From: CAYZRJ01 sp964480825
GTDB lineage: Bacteria; Patescibacteriota; WWE3; UBA101185; UBA10185
Direction: 5' to 3'
NCBI GenBank assembly: GCA_964480825.1
Contig: CAYZRJ010000042.1
Location: 1 to 5,471 of the forward strand
Length of the DNA stretch: 5,471 nt
Under the pieces are notes generated by a model. That model saw only the letters and a list, made by a program, of their open reading frames with translations, did no database searches and was not told the origin of the DNA. The position numbers and the translations under genes were made by a program. Below are positions 3,653 through 5,471 of the stretch, piece by piece; the first letter of the stretch is position 1, and each line of letters opens with the position of its first letter.

Positions 3653-5471
3653 TCACATTCGCTCGGGAACATCTATTCCAAGTAACCAAAGCCCTTCTTT
3701 TATCACACCACGCACAGCCAGACACAAAGATAATCTAAATTTTTTAGTATCTTCATTGTCCGCATTCAATATAGATAGGTCATTGTAAAAAGTATTAAAT
3801 TTCTTAGATAGCTCGAATAAATATTCGCACAGTAAGTTAGGAGCAAAAGATATAGATGATTTTTCTACTATTTCCGCAAATCTGGTCAGCTGTTTTATTA
3901 CATCGCGTTCCTTTGGATCAAGAACTGTAGTATCTAAAACACCGTCTGCAACAATTCCGGCTTTTTTAATTACAGAATTAGCACGAACATAGGCATATTG
4001 AACATACGGACCTGAATATCCTTTTATATCCAGCGCGTCATTCATATCAAATATTAAATCCTGAAAGGTATTCATTTTTAACATCGAAAACTTTATCGCT
4101 CCATTTCTTACCGTATCTACGGCTTCAAAATTTCCGAAACTCTCTATCAACTTGATGTCAACCTTAGCTATTAAATCATCCACTTTTATTCCCCAACCCC
4201 TGCGACCGCTCATTCCGTAAAACTTCTTACCATCTGATATATCTATACCCAGCAGTTGAGCCGTTTCGCGGGATAAAAATACAAAACCATAGTTTATGTG
4301 TTTCATATTTTTCGCCTGCTCAAAAAACCCTAAGAAATCTAATGATCTTTTTACTGCATCTATTGCATATGTTTGTTCAACACCGATTACGTCAAAAACG
4401 TAATTAACGCCGGTGAAACTTATATTTTTTTCGGACTGTGCATCTGTTGCGATTGTGGTCCAAAGCGGTTTTTTCTGCGTTTCTGTAGCCCACTTTTTGT
4501 AACCGAAGTCGGTACCCAAAAGCCCGTATTTCCACATATGATAGGCAATATCCTTGCCAGTATATGTCGCGATTCCATTAGAACGTACGATTATCTTATC
4601 CGTCTCTATGTCAGAGTCTGTATTTTCTCCATTTTCAACGCCTTTTTCTCCTAATCGTACTAACCAACACCCTTTAGAACGACCTTCTTCGGCCAAATAA
4701 ACATTTGAATTAACTTTCAAAAGCTCAAAAGCTTTTTCCCAAAGTTTTTTTGCCAGAACATCGGATTCATAAATTATGACGTCGTAATCAAACCCCATGT
4801 TTTGAAAGGTCTTTAGCTGTTCTGATAAAATTTTGTTTGCAAGATCTTTTTGTCTAATTGCTTCCGGACTTTTTGGATTCTCCAGTTTAGCTAGAATATT
4901 TAATCTTTCTTTCTGTAATTCTTCGCTTTGTTGAATTTTTGATTCCATCTCCGCATAAACATCCCAAGCGTAGTGGTCAAACTTTTTATACGAAATAGGG
5001 GAAAGGTGTGTAATTTTTTCTGTTCCCATCAATGAGGTTGCAACCTGAACACCCAGATCATTAGCATAGTATTGAACGTTTACATCAAAACCCTGTTTTT
5101 CGTAACTTCTTTCTATAAACTGCCCTATACACGCGTTTCTAAGGTGGCCGACGTGTACAGCTTTGTTGGGATTTACGTTCGAATGTTCTAATGCTATTTT
5201 CATACCCTTTCCATGCGAATTAATCCCATAGGTATTTTCCGGTCCCGTCATTTCGTTGAGTAATTTTAGTAACCACTTACTCGATAATTTGAAGTTAATA
5301 AAGCCCGGACCGGCTACTTCAATTGCGTCAAACACTTCGCCCATGGTGTTAAGGTCGGTTTTATCTATTTTTTCGTTTTTAATCTTATAGTTAATATTCT
5401 TAGCGATCTCCATCGGGGACTGCTTAAGTATCTTGCTAATAACCATAGCGGCGTTGGTTGCGAAGTCTCCG
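3653..5471 (-). CDS. argS: arginyl-tRNA synthetase (5' end beyond the window)
   Basis: This class Ia synthetase charges tRNA-Arg with arginine in the cytosol. The frame runs to the right edge. The eight codons before the ATG at 5446 read GDFATNAA, giving the conserved HGDFATNAAM-type motif of the N-terminal Add-1 domain, so 5446 is not the start and a few tens of residues are missing. The class I HIGH motif appears as HVGH (5155-5144) in the stretch N-P-N-K-A-V-H-V-G-H-L-R-N. ATYTGKDIAYHMWKYGLL follows in the catalytic domain. The KMSKS equivalent is MSGR-RG (MSGR at 4213-4202), lacking the first lysine as in many ArgRS. The DALR anticodon-binding domain starts with SGPYVQYAYVRANSVIKKA, and the protein ends LLGIDVPERM, a normal ArgRS C-terminus. 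About 605 residues are visible, a little long but within family range. It is first in the visible block with the phosphoesterase, ndk and tRNA-Ser, and ends in TGA. Confidence 0.96.
   Translation of the reverse strand, partial: GDFATNAAMVISKILKQSPMEIAKNINYKIKNEKIDKTDLNTMGEVFDAIEVAGPGFINFKLSSKWLLKLLNEMTGPENTYGINSHGKGMKIALEHSNVNPNKAVHVGHLRNACIGQFIERSYEKQGFDVNVQYYANDLGVQVATSLMGTEKITHLSPISYKKFDHYAWDVYAEMESKIQQSEELQKERLNILAKLENPKSPEAIRQKDLANKILSEQLKTFQNMGFDYDVIIYESDVLAKKLWEKAFELLKVNSNVYLAEEGRSKGCWLVRLGEKGVENGENTDSDIETDKIIVRSNGIATYTGKDIAYHMWKYGLLGTDFGYKKWATETQKKPLWTTIATDAQSEKNISFTGVNYVFDVIGVEQTYAIDAVKRSLDFLGFFEQAKNMKHINYGFVFLSRETAQLLGIDISDGKKFYGMSGRRGWGIKVDDLIAKVDIKLIESFGNFEAVDTVRNGAIKFSMLKMNTFQDLIFDMNDALDIKGYSGPYVQYAYVRANSVIKKAGIVADGVLDTTVLDPKERDVIKQLTRFAEIVEKSSISFAPNLLCEYLFELSKKFNTFYNDLSILNADNEDTKKFRLSLCLAVRGVIKEGLWLLGIDVPERM

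Noticed and set aside
3645..3662. Hairpin at the end of argS as a terminator
   Set aside because: The stem is only 5 bp, overlaps the stop codon and has no following T run.
4373..4654. 93-codon open frame on the plus strand
   Set aside because: It lies antisense within argS, with no start signals and a cysteine- and phenylalanine-rich low-plausibility product.

Overview
The window looks like part of a Patescibacteria (Candidate Phyla Radiation) genome, possibly from the Microgenomates side. The evidence is AT-rich coding DNA (about 32-40% GC in stretches counted by hand), tightly packed core genes, almost no Shine-Dalgarno sequences, TGA used as a stop, and a nucleoside diphosphate kinase and arginyl-tRNA synthetase that diverge from textbook bacterial forms. 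The phylum is an inference from style, not from a search.

The right half (about 1943-5471) is a core block read leftwards on the minus strand. It holds arginyl-tRNA synthetase (its first residues lie beyond the right edge), a membrane-anchored metallophosphoesterase, nucleoside diphosphate kinase, and a class II tRNA-Ser(UGA) with encoded CCA followed by its own terminator. Spacing is 41 bp, then 4 bp, then 8 bp.

The left half (1-1942) looks accessory. It has three unrelated single genes, all on the minus strand: a Zn-ribbon protein of a type I associate with phages and plasmids (1332-1676), a small one-helix membrane protein (about 750-1166), and a DinB/ClbS-like four-helix protein (220-666). 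Three copies of a 29-bp repeat (162-190, 688-716, 1181-1209) lie in the same orientation. They bracket the DinB-like gene and the membrane-protein gene, and the rightmost copy separates these two from the Zn-ribbon gene. The first 17 bases of that rightmost copy match the 3' end of the tRNA-Ser gene at 16 of 17 positions, CCA included. This suggests that the accessory half is a stack of one-gene insertions accreted at the tRNA 3' end. No recombinase gene is visible.

Expression signals split the same way. Four genes (DinB-like, membrane protein, phosphoesterase, NDK) have a TANNNT -10 box 6-7 nt before the ATG and no Shine-Dalgarno, as expected for leaderless transcripts. The Zn-ribbon gene instead has two -35/-10 promoters at 17-bp spacing, an operator-like palindrome, a leader hairpin, an AAGGAG ribosome binding site and a strong terminator, and its GC is near 50%. 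It therefore stands out as a recent arrival.
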